Shown here in pieces: positions 20,995-31,600 of a DNA stretch of 64,000 nt. This stretch comes from Ceratobasidium sp. AG-K (Eukaryota; Basidiomycota; Agaricomycetes; Cantharellales; Ceratobasidiaceae): contig JAWNGF010000002.1 in assembly GCA_037039685.1 (NCBI GenBank), positions 4,402,001 to 4,466,000 on the forward strand. The letters run 5' to 3'. The position numbers and the translations under genes were made by a program. Position 1 is the stretch's first letter, and each line of letters opens with the position of its first letter. The notes under the pieces are model-generated. The model made no database searches. It was not told where the DNA came from and saw nothing but the letters and a program-made list of their open reading frames with translations.

Positions 20995-21592
20995 ACCCCA
21001 GCTGTGGACTGGGGTACATCCCCATCAAGGCCCAAGGACCCCTCAAGTGGGTTGAAAACAACAAGTCAATGCACACCCCAACTACAGAGTGCTGCTATGG
21101 GTTGGCAACCCAGAAACCAAGCCCTCAACCAAGCCCTCAACCAAGCCACAATCATGCAGCACAAAATATACACATGCCAGGGCTGTGTTGCCCATACAGT
21201 CCACAATGTGGTCCTCAAAAGTGCCACTGCCTGGAACAACAACACAGGGCATGAGTGGCATGCTGACACGTGGTGGAAGGGAGTCAACGACCCCCACCTT
21301 CACAGCAAGGCCGAGCAATGGGAACACAGAGTTGCCTGGATGCGGGCAGAGCTGGACACAGAGTCTGGATGGGATGTCAACATCCCTAAACCCAAGCCAG
21401 GTATGCCAAAGCCCCTTATGTCAGACAACTACTCATGGCCCCCACCTACAACTAAAGCCAACAATGACTGGCCTGCTGTCAAGCAGGCCAAAAGTAGTTG
21501 AACAACTTGGGGACCCTGCCCCACTGCACACCTGCCCGGCCCCCTTTTGAGGAACTCCCACAAGCCAACCCTCCTATGCAACTGTCCTCCAG

Positions 21593-22580
21593 TGTTGCAA
21601 CCCTTCTATGCCGGTTGACCACAGTCTGTGTCTGTTTGTGCCTTATAGGCCTCAAGCTGCCTTAGAGGCTTTGTACTGTGTGCTAAGTTGCTAGGGCAAC
21701 CTTAGCAACCTTCTGACAATGGCCTGGGGCCCACTTAGTGTTGAGATGATGGCCTAAAGGCCTAGTGACTGAGTTGCACTTGAGGGGAGAGATGATGAGG
21801 CAAAGCAAGCTGGAGTAAGCCCATGCTTGCAAGCTGGTATATATACCCAGAGGCAAAAATGCCTCAAAGTGGTACCATACATATGTGGCCAATCAGGTGC
21901 CATGCTCAGTCAGCAAATCACAAAGATCTTCTAGAGAGAAGTTCCAGAAGCTTAATCTTTCTAAGAGAAAGATCTAGAAGACAGTGCAGCGATATGGGCT
22001 GCAGGGACAAGTCATCCATACACCTTACAAAACAAGGGTGTCACAACCCTAGTTGAACCTTGGAGGCTGAGACTCCACAGGCAGTGAGGATGGGGGTTGG
22101 GGCGACAACAAGGGTCAAATGTATGGCACTTAGGCCTAAGTGAGTCATGCAATGAGTGATGGGGAAAACAACAAGAGAACAAGTCTTGTGGAGGCAAGAC
22201 TTGTGTCGCTGGTATATATACGTGCTACTGTGGCTATGTACAATAGAGAGCAAATGACAAGGGAAACCAAAAGGAGGGAAAGTAAGAGTCCAAGAGAAGA
22301 GAGGAAAGAACAAAGGAAATGTGATAAGTCCATGGAGGCCAAGGAGATAAGGGAACAGGCCAGGCAGGCATGTCCCGCGGTCAAGGCTTACATAAAGGCA
22401 ACTAAATGCGCCAAGGCAAGAAGAACAAGACCAAACACAAGGCAACAAAACAACAAGAAGAGGACAAGAAAAGGTTGTGACAAAGGGGGAGGGTCATATC
22501 TATATACATTGGGTGCCTAAGGCCGCCACAAGTCCAGTCAAGCAGGCCAAGTCTATGGTTGTCATGGATGGGTCACAACA
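21593..22580 (-). repeat. Solo LTR of family C with TCCAG duplication, itself interrupted
   Basis: The unit starts TGTTGCAACC and ends GGTCACAACA, flanked by TCCAG (21588-21592 and 22581-22585). Without the inner insertion of 449 bases it is 539 bases, matching C1. It carries the solo B LTR at 22039-22482. Confidence 0.93.
22039..22482 (-). repeat. Solo LTR of family B with AAGGG duplication
   Basis: 444 bases, TGTCACAACC to GGTTGTGACA, flanked by AAGGG at 22034-22038 and 22483-22487. It lies inside the solo C LTR and in the same layout as B2. Confidence 0.95.
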
Positions 22581-22747
22581 TCCAGGACTCCCCCTGCAAC
22601 CACAACCCCTGGCCCCTCCCCTGAGGGCAATGACCTGCCTCCTCCCCCCAAAATACCCATGGATCCCTTGCTGCTCAAGCAGCAATTCAATGAAGGGGTG
22701 GCACAAGCCCAAGGACAAATCAAGCAACTACTCGCTGAAGCCAAGTG

Positions 22748-23243
22748 TCATGACCTGTCCCTCCCTCTGTCTCTGTTTGTGGACTCATGGCTTGTACTGG
22801 CACCTTAAGCGCCCTTTCTATTTGTTGAGCCCTCTCCCTTGTTTAGTGAGGTGTATGGATGATGTGTCACCATGAGTCATATGACTCATGCTGTTTTCTA
22901 TTGGCTGGCCTACACAGCCCCCTTTATGACTTGGACTTTGACTCAGATGTGTGACTCATGTATTTACTATGACTCACCTGTCCTCTGAGTATATATACTG
23001 GCTTGCAAGCATGGTCATCCCCAGCTTGCTTTGCCTCATCAACTCTCCCTGCAGTGTGAACAGAGACACTTGGCTACTTAGCCTTTAGCACAGCCACTTG
23101 GACTTAGGAGCTAGTGACTTGTACTGACAAGACTAGCGTTTGTCCACCTTAGTGATAGAGTCTTAGAAGACTTATCACATATTGTTCTCATATCTCAAAG
23201 GCCATTAGCGGTTGTCAACCATAGGCATTAGCAGGTTGTGATA
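22748..23243 (+). repeat. 3' LTR of the older forward element (C/D-like)
   Basis: 496 bases from TGTCATGACC to about GGTTGTGATA. It has TATATATA at about 22990 followed about 34 bases later by AGCTTGCTTTGC, the C-type RNA start. The length equals the D LTR at 60769-61264. The last base pair is changed from the usual CA, so the right boundary is approximate. Confidence 0.75.
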
Positions 23244-23362
23244 TGTGCAAGAACAAAGAAACTGGACACAAAGGAAGCATGCACAAAGGAAAGCAAAACA
23301 AAGGAGACGCAGGACAAGCAAACAGGAAACCAAGTCCATTGGAGGGGCCTTGGGTCACAACA
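23244..23362 (-). repeat. U3 fragment of a D-type LTR
   Basis: The end GGGGCCTTGGGTCACAACA and the stretch before it are the reverse of the start of the D LTR (60769 onward, TGACCCAAGGCCCCTCC). Only about 119 bases are present; the rest is missing at the junction near 23244. Confidence 0.7.
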
Positions 23363-24308
23363 CACTGCCCACGGCTATGGACTGCTAGATATAGAGGATG
23401 AAGGTTTAACTGCAATACTGCTATATACCGCTATATACCACTATGTAGCCCAAGACACTTTTACAGATGAACATTGCTTGACTCACTATCCCCATGCAAA
23501 TCTCTTTGTCAGTACTTGGACACCAATCTCAACGCCTTGTCACCAACAGCAGCTCCAATCTTGTTGCCTATTGCATTCCCAACAGAACTTGCTCATGTTG
23601 GATTGGACAAGCCCTTAGGCCAATAATATGGTGCTTGTGCTGCTGGTATTGCATGCATGGTGAGTATGAGATTTGTCACCCATCTAAACCACCTGTGCTG
23701 ATGTGAACAAGCTGGGGTTACCATTGGTCAGGTTCCTTTCATTGTGTGGCATATGTGTGCTGGCTCTTTCCTGCACCCTTAATGTATTTTTTTGTGCTGC
23801 ATTTCATTTGTTAGTAGGCTTGTTGCTTGTTCTGTCCTTGATTCTTCCCATCATCCTTTTACTGTACTGATGTTCCTCTGCAAGTTGTTTAGTTTGTACT
23901 CTCATTGTTGTAATCAACATGCCCATAGGTTCTGTCTCATGTGAGACTGCTGCCAGGTGGCAGGATAATGTGTTTGTTGTCCAGGAACATTAGCATGCTT
24001 TGGCAGTACTCCTGTACATCTCAATTGGACTGATCACTCACCCACCCTTGCTGAGATCTCCTGATGCTCCTCATCAGACACCACACCTTGCCATCAACAC
24101 ACCACACCTTGCCATCAAAACACCACACCTTGCCATCAAAACACCACACCTCCCAAGCACTCACATAGCCTACAACACCCTCCAGAGTGCTTGCTGGCTC
24201 TGGGGGACAAATCTATTTTGCTGATGTACACATCTCACTCCAGCACAGGTTCAGACTGGATGTTTCTCAGTCCCACCAATACCACCATTTGGATTCAAAA
24301 AAAATCAT
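23363..24308. other. Unassigned CpG-poor sequence with a short tandem repeat
   Basis: I see no convincing coding region or element end here. A 21-base unit (CACCACACCTTGCCATCAAAA) is repeated about three times at 24078-24155. Composition resembles the transposon side rather than the gene side. Confidence 0.6.
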
Positions 24309-25081
24309 AAAGTGGTTGACACTCACTCTTGTCTAGCTTATTGGCACGTGACTGTTGCCCTTAGGAGATTGACTGGGGAGGATGTGTGCTCTCCACTGCA
24401 AACAAGTGTATCACATAACCCTGTTTAAATAATGTAGTTTAGATACCTTTGCACCCTGTGCCCAAGTTTTGAGCCATAATACACTGTATTCAAGGAGGTG
24501 AAGTACTTGTAAGGTTCAGCATTTGAGCAATCATCTGTGGTTTTGTAACATTTGAAACGTGCTCAATCAGCTCAGTTAGTGGCTTATGAATCTCAAGAGT
24601 GATAGAGGTCTCGGGCCTGACAAACCATCTTTGCTTGCAACAACCATGCCTGCCTGGAGCAAAAAACAAGAGGCTCGATGGGCTTGCAGAACATTTAAAC
24701 GCCATCGGACTACACTCGAACAGATCCTTTTGGACCAGATTTGAGCTTAGTTATATGTATATACTGTATCAGGTACTTGTATTAAGCAAGACCCCTAGCA
24801 CTCTAACGCTTGATAAGTCGCTGACGAAGTGCGTTTCAAGTGTATGCAACCACGAAGGGTTGTTCATGCGCCGAACCTGTCGAGTGCTTCACCTCCTCGA
24901 ATACAGTGTATCATGGCTCAAAACTTGAGCACAGGGTGCGAAGGTATCTAAACTACATTATTTAAGGAGGGTTATGTGATACGCTCGTTTGCGGTGGAGA
25001 GCGCGCGTCCTCCCCAGTCAATCTCCTATGGGCAACAGTCACGTGCCGATAAGCTAGACGAGAGTGAATGTCGACCACTTT
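24309..25081. repeat. Long imperfect inverted repeat (arms about 300 bases), possibly a foldback element
   Basis: The left arm (24309 to about 24612) and right arm (about 24786 to 25081) are reverse complements, from AAAGTGGTTGACA outward end to CCACTTT. TA stands just inside the outer context on both sides (CATAAAGTGG; CCACTTTACA), which could be a TA target duplication of a Tc1/pogo-type foldback element. The right arm begins 10 bases after the stop of the acyl-CoA oxidase gene. The left arm has lost nearly all CpG sites that the right arm keeps. It could instead be an inverted duplication of the gene's 3' flank. Confidence 0.75.
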
Positions 25082-25091
25082 ACACCGGGGC

Positions 25092-27364
25092 CTACAACTT
25101 GGCCCTCCACTCCTCCCGCCCGATTCGCCCCTGACTACCCACAACCTCTCCCCGGTTATCCCCCATGTTAAACACATCCCACCCTCCGGTCCCACCCACA
25201 CTCGCCGCCGGAGTCTCCCTCAGTACCTGTCCAGGCAGCCCCCACGAATCAACGACGTGCAGCGCTTGGGGGCCTAGGACGTCTCGAACGAGAGACTCGA
25301 GTTTAGACTTGGCGGCTGTGCGTTGTTCGGGCGTGATGATCGAGAGGGCGAGGAGGGTTGGGCTCGAGGTGACGATCTGGAGGATGGATACGTGGAGAAG
25401 CGTGGCGAGGATTTGTCTATCGAGGGGTGAGCGGAGGGAAAACGCGAGGGTGGCAGACCTACCGAGTCCACCCGAGGTCGATTAGACGAGTCGGAACATC
25501 TCGTCGGCGGAAACACGCTCGCCAAACGCGACGGCCGTGACTTGGATCGTGTCCGACAAGTGGAACATCCACGCCTGGTACAGAGATTTACCAGACTTCA
25601 TGAGACTCGCGAGGTCTTTTTGGAGCTAAAGGTGATGTGAGTAACTGGAAGGGCTCGACGGACGCCTAGACATACCTTTTGAGCCAAAACGGTTTCTCGG
25701 AGTTGTAGAAGTTTAACTCCGGCTTCAACGTCCTCGGCAATGTTCCATGACTTCGCGTGGGCGGGATTGTGCGTGGTCAGCTTGTATGAACCATTGTCGA
25801 TTGCGGCCAGTAGCTCCTTGGCGACCTTTTGAGTAAGAACCGCATTATCACCTATTGACGTCAAGATATTAGCCAAGTACCACTTGAAGATGATGAGGAT
25901 CTCACCCTCGGCGGTGATTCCCGCATGCGAGAACCCAACGTTCTGCGCCATCCGATTCACGTTCAGGTATCCCTGTCCACCACACCTCTCCCGCGCCACA
26001 CTCGCGCATCGCTCGCCATGCCAAGTAACCAACGGCTTGATCGCACAGCACAACCGTACGACTTCGGCATACTTGAGTTGAGGGGTCTCGGGACCAGCCT
26101 TGGACCACGCTCGCTTGGCCACGTGCAAGCCGCAGTTGAGGAAAGCGGTGCGTGCGAGAAGAGGGACGAGGGCGAGTTGTTGGAGTTGGTAAGTTAGGAT
26201 GGGTGTGTCTGATTTGCCTGATTCGCCGACGGTTTCACGGGTTGCCGAGAAGCGGAGGGCGATTCCGAGGGATGATTTGGCGCTGCCGAGGATCATGGAT
26301 GCGATGCACAGGCGACCGGCGAGGAGTTGGTCGGCCACTTTGAGGAATCGACTGTACCAATTGAATCATCAGTAATAGTACTCGAACGATCAGGGCTGAG
26401 ACTCACGCGCGGCGGTTCGCAATAGTCGACGTAAACTTGCCCTGCTCGTCCACATCGCTCCACCGGTTGAGTAGCGCCTCGCGGGGGCAGCGAACGTGTT
26501 CGAACGCGAGCTTTCCGTTGTCAACGCCGTTACAGTCCATCTTCTTTCCCATGTCGTGGATAGACACACCAGGGCAAGGTGCACCCGACTCATCACGGAT
26601 ACGAACAAGGAAAGCGTGGATGCCTTCGTTGGTGCCGTTGAAGATCAGTTGAGCAAACACGACAGCATAGTTGGCGTGTACGGCGGACTAGACTAATGTG
26701 AGAAGGGGTTTTAGCAATTGACTTCGACTACTCACGTTTGTGATCCAGTACTTTTCTGCAATCAACGATCTCAGCTACATATAAATGGATTCAAAGAGGG
26801 ACTTACGAGCAATGACAGACGGAGTATTGATGATAAACTCCTTGGTCTTTGCGTCCCAGATGGCGGTTGTTTCCATTTCCACCGCGTTATTCCCATATCC
26901 CAGCTCGGTCAAGGCGAAACATCCGATGACCGACATCTCGTCCAACCCATGCAGGTACTTGCGATGGCGATCCGTCCCGAGCTTGAGTACAGTGCCTCCA
27001 AACAGGTTGTACTGCACAGTCATCTTGGTCGTAAACGACGGGTCCAGCATCCCAGCCAACTCGTGTGCTAAAGATGTCTCGGTCATCCAAGGCCGGCTAT
27101 ACAATGCAACTACTTACCAGCCATGACATTCAACGGATTCTTCTCAAAGTCAAACACCGAGATCATCTTGGTCTCCGACACCCGCTTCAGTCGATCCAGC
27201 GCTAGTTCACGCTCATATGCCAGCGAGACATTGTGTCGAGGCACAAACAGTGGCTCGTCGGCGAGGGCTCGAAACGCATCGCGCTTGTCAAAGTTGTCGT
27301 GGTCGAATACTCGCTTGAGCTCGTTGACATCAAAGGTCGCAGGAGGAGGGGTGTATGGAGCCAT
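25092..27364 (-). CDS. Acyl-CoA oxidase-like flavoprotein, peroxisomal (possible frameshift)
   Basis: Exons on the minus strand, by splice signals: 27364-27118, 27067-26807, 26755-26736, 26687-26407, 26351-25906, 25851-25676, 25625-25463, 25416-25092. The start is ATG 27364 ([12 protein letters not shown]). Family motifs are the flavin/substrate region [20 protein letters not shown], and the C-terminal CGGQGYL and AGITAEGDNAVL. The last exon ends Arg-Ala-Lys-Leu-stop; AKL is a type 1 peroxisomal targeting signal. The enzyme would oxidise acyl-CoA to enoyl-CoA with release of peroxide in beta-oxidation. In exon 7 the frame meets TAA at 25482-25484 (EMFRLV-stop), while the strong donor at 25463 and exon 8 ([13 protein letters not shown]) require another frame. 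So there is a small indel, sequencing error or unusual splice. Confidence 0.85.
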
Positions 27365-28664
27365 TATAGTTGGTGGGAGGTAGACACACTGCACACCGGC
27401 TCATATATGGGAGTGTTGCCTGTCGTGGTGGCATGTGATTTGGCTCCGGGCATGTGATTCATAGGGTGGGACTCTAGCACGTGGTGAGCTCGCCTCAAAC
27501 TCGACCACTTTCCCGGATTCCGAATGAGGGAACTTGACACTGCGACCGAAACATTAAACCATGCTACTGTACTGGATCTTATTCCAGCACACCACATGTG
27601 AATGCTTTACTGATAACTCGGGGTGGTTGATACCGGAAAACCACCTCGACCTTTCCCTGGCAAAGGCATGCAAAATGATGCGAACCACTGCACGGACTTC
27701 ATTCTTTGGTGAGTTGTATGAGAGCGAGCGTCCTCGATAGGTTCGTACCTCCAACCGACTCTCACAACCTAATTTAACTCATTCGCTTAGGAAATCATGT
27801 GCTTGGGGTCCCTGCGACGCACTGTTTCGACTCTCATTCCATACCAACCGACCAACTACCCTTGCTCCATACCTAATCATCTTGAATCTTGTACGAGACT
27901 TCAGAGGCCTCTCCATGTCAATACACGCAAGCTTGGAATAGCTTTCCCGAATGGTCGTGTAAATACCGATGCGGAGCGTGCGTTATTGGCGGGTGGGATG
28001 GGATTGCCGTCAGGCACATGTTGAGCGGGTGAGTTTCCTAACCTAGTGTGTAGCCCTACATTCTATTAACCCATGTAGTAGCCTCGGTCGTCGCAAATAA
28101 ACATAAATTATCCCAATCATTGCCGTTTCTACCTTTGCTCTCCACGCCCTGAATCTGACTATCACTGTCTTCTCGACGCTCCGGGCCATTACCAGGTAGC
28201 GTGGATTAGTAAAATGAGCAAAGAAGAACGACGGCCAAGACTGGATCATAGGGTTTCGGTCAACGCGGAGGGGGCGGACTGGACCACATGGACTCATCCA
28301 GATTCTCTTGTCGTCGGGCAAGCGTCACAGTACTATTAGGTTTCCAGCAGAAATGTCTGTACGGTGTGCGATAGCTTGATTCAGGATGTACGCGAGCGCT
28401 ACTCTTATATAAAGTAAATGATCGTGCTCCTGTAGATCTCGGGACCGACGACCAAGGGGATACTCAACATCGACGGGTTTCCGCCCGGGCCGCAATGAGC
28501 TTCCCAAATCAGGCAACACGTGATATACCATAAGCTCGCATGGATAAGCAGTGCCACCTGTGCCGCGCCGCGTGTTCAGGTTCTAGATTTTCGCTCGAGA
28601 TCAGACGCGACGAGCGCTAAACTCGACAGCGCACGACCACCACCAGCTCATACAGCTCATACCG
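27365..28664. other. Intergenic region between divergent genes
   Basis: These 1.3 kb separate the start of the acyl-CoA oxidase-like gene (minus) from that of the NACHT-WD40 gene (plus), so both promoters should lie here. Small open frames occur, but none has a recognisable domain or convincing splice context. Confidence 0.6.
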
Positions 28665-31600
28665 ATGCCGTTTCACGACCGATTAAAGCGCGTTAAAGAT
28701 CGAGTCAAGGGCAAGATTGGTTTAGAGAAAAGCCCTTCGGGGTCGACTAGTACCTTGTCAACTTCCCAAACTAACCCGGTGCCCTTGGGCCGCTCCCATT
28801 CGCCCACTCCACAGACCAACAGCGCCTGGAAATCCTTTGACGACTTCCGGCGAGTCCTAGGTGGCATTACAGATGGGTTCGGGCCACTCAAGTCAGTTAT
28901 GGATGAGCTAGGAGCAGTCATTGACGTATACGAGGTAAGTCGAGTTGGCAATGGCCGGCCAGGATGAATTCTAGATTTGCGATCGTGTAGAACGCTGCAG
29001 AAGCCCGATCAGGTTATGCGGCACTAAGAAGAGAGCTTGAGGAACTGTTCAGTGTGCTGAGCACACACTTCTCTGGTAACGTTCCGCCGACAATGACAGC
29101 AGGCATGAACAACCTCTGCAGGTGCGTATAAGTTTCGTCATGGCCGACTAGCAAACTTACATTAATGCCTGGCAGCGCAATCGAGAGCGAGCTGGATCGA
29201 ATATCGAGCAAGGAGGACCGACGGACGGCGAGGCGTTTAATGGAAGCGGAGAGGGACCTGGACGAAGTGATAGAATGCTACCGGCGAATTCAACGTCACC
29301 TAGAACGATTGAAAGTACGTCTACCCCACCAGGAGAGCCCCGTATATAAACTCACCGCCACAAAGCTGAATGCAGACCTAAGCATGTGGAAGATCGTCGA
29401 CGAACACGCAAGCGTAAGTCATGGATGGGTTATTTTTTTTTCGTCACTGTTTATCGTATCACGATAGGACAACCGATTGAGATTGCTCTCACCATCGTTG
29501 TCTGCCCGATTCAATTCTGCAGAGGCACTCCAGGTCGGTCGCCGCGAATGCACTCCCAAAACCCGCAAGCAGGTGCTGGCCACCCTGAGTCAATGGAGGC
29601 ACGACAAGCAGCAGGAGAACATGTACTGGCTGAATGGTATGGCAGGTACCGGCAAGACCACGATTGCAAATAGTCTATGCGCAATGCTCGATCGATCACA
29701 TGAGCTTGCAGCGAGCTTCTTCTGCACTCGGCTCCTTCCCGATTGTCGTAATGTCAATCTTATCCTGCCGACGATCGCCTACCAGCTTGCCAGGTTCTCC
29801 CGTCCCTTTTACCATACACTCTCTCTCGCGCTACAAGCGGACCCTGATCTTCATAAAAAATCACTACCCAATCAACTCCATGGTTTGATCGTCGATCCGT
29901 TGCGCAAAGCAGCCTCCGCCTTACCAGAAGACCTTGTAGTTGTGATCGACGCTTTGGATGAATGCGAGGATAGCCAGGCTGTCGCCGCATTGCTGGAGAT
30001 CTTAGCCAAGAGTGCGTCGGGACTACCGCTCAAGGTTTTCGTATCAAGTCGCCCCGAGCCCCACATTCGAAAAAGGATTGGGGACACACAGTCAAAGCTA
30101 ATCCTACACGAGCTGGATAAATCAATTGTGAAAGATGACATCAAGCTGTACCTGGAGGCCGAACTCAGAGGTCTTTTGGCAACCCTCCCCGACAAGGACC
30201 TTGTCGCGTTGGTGGAGCAGTCAGGCGTCCTGTTCATCTATGCCGCGACTGTTGTTCGGTACATCGAATCTGCGACCTCGGCCTCCCGCCGCCAGAAAAG
30301 ATTGCGAGAGGTGCTTGATATAAATAGCCCGGGATCCTCGGGAGCTGATAGTGATATCGATGCCCTGTACACTGCAGTTCTCACCTCTGCATTCAACAGC
30401 CCCAAGCTTAACCAAAAGGATAAAACCGATATGAAGGTTGTTCTTGACACGGTCATCTGCGCTCAAGAGCCACTGACAGTCGAGGCTTTGGCTGGACTCC
30501 TAGCATTAGAAGATGCCAGTTCGGTGCAAGACGCACTTGAGCCACTGTGGTCCGTGCTACACATCTCTGGCAGCAACAAGCTCGTTACGACACTTCACGC
30601 GTCGTTTTCTGACTATATGCTTGACTCGGTACGGTCCCAGCAGCACGGATGTCAGGTCGAGAACCATCACGGGCGGTTGGCTGAGCTATGCTTCGACCGC
30701 ATCGACCATAACGAGTGCCAGTTCAATGTATGCGGGATTGAGTCTTCCCACCTGTTTGACGAGCAGGTACCAGACCTGGGCGAACGAGTAAAACATGCGA
30801 TCCCACCAGACCTGTGGTACGCGTGCCGGTACTGGGCCGTACACCTAAGGCTTGGAGGACCATCAGCCGAGCGCATGCATAGACTATACGGGTTTATATC
30901 GACTCGACTGCTGTTGTGGATGGAGATACTGAACCTGAAGAAACGGATGGACGTCGGTGCCCCGATGTTGGAACTAGTCGGGTCCTGGTGCAACGTAAGT
31001 TTATCACGCCGTGCGATGACCACTCTGTGTTGACCAAAGGAGATGGCCGTAGGAAGGAACTGCCTCTCAGGAAGCCAAAAGCCTGGTACACGATGCATGG
31101 CGATTTGTCACTATGTTTGCAACGAATGACGTCTCGCGCAGCACCACCCATCTGTACGTGTCCATGCTAGTCTGTTGGCCGCGGTTAGAGCCACTTGCAA
31201 GCCGCTATATACGCCAGACTAGGGGGGTGGTCAAAGTGGAAGGGAGTGGAATGAGTAGGCGACAACTAGCACTGCTTGGCACATTCTTTACAGATAGTGG
31301 GATCCGATCAATCGCATTTTCATCCGATAGCAAGCGCATCGTCTCTGGCTCGTATGATAACACAATACGAGTGTGGGATGCACAAACCGGCCAGTCGCTG
31401 CTCGAGCCACTCGAGGGTCATACCCAATTGGTCAACTCGGTCGCATACTCTCCCGACGGCACACGCATCGTCTCTGGCTCGTATGACAAGACAATACGAG
31501 TGTGGGATGCACAAACCGGCCAGTCGCTGCTCGAGCCACTCGAGGGTCATACCAGCGTGGTCATGTCGGTCGCATACTCTCCCGACGGCACACGCATCGT

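Larger units (their letters stand above)
20995..22747 (+). pseudogene. Accessory-ORF fragment of an older forward gypsy element (interrupted)
   Basis: The plus frame, clear from about 21060, contains IYTCQGCVAHTVHNVVL and HEWHADTWWKG, aligning with the CRGC part of the A-family accessory ORF, and stops at 21501. A solo C LTR (21593-22580) interrupts the following sequence. From 22586 a frame with GNDLPPPPKIPMDPLLLKQQ leads to a forward LTR at 22748. Position just upstream of a 3' LTR is the same as in A elements. The left edge at 20995 is where C1 inserted. Confidence 0.6.

Noticed and set aside
24599..24928. 109-codon plus-strand frame within the inverted repeat
   Set aside because: It crosses the loop into the right arm, and the sequence has no protein features.
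27797..28531. Open frames of 70-90 codons between the two divergent genes
   Set aside because: No domain, splice support or paralogue was seen; such lengths are expected by chance.
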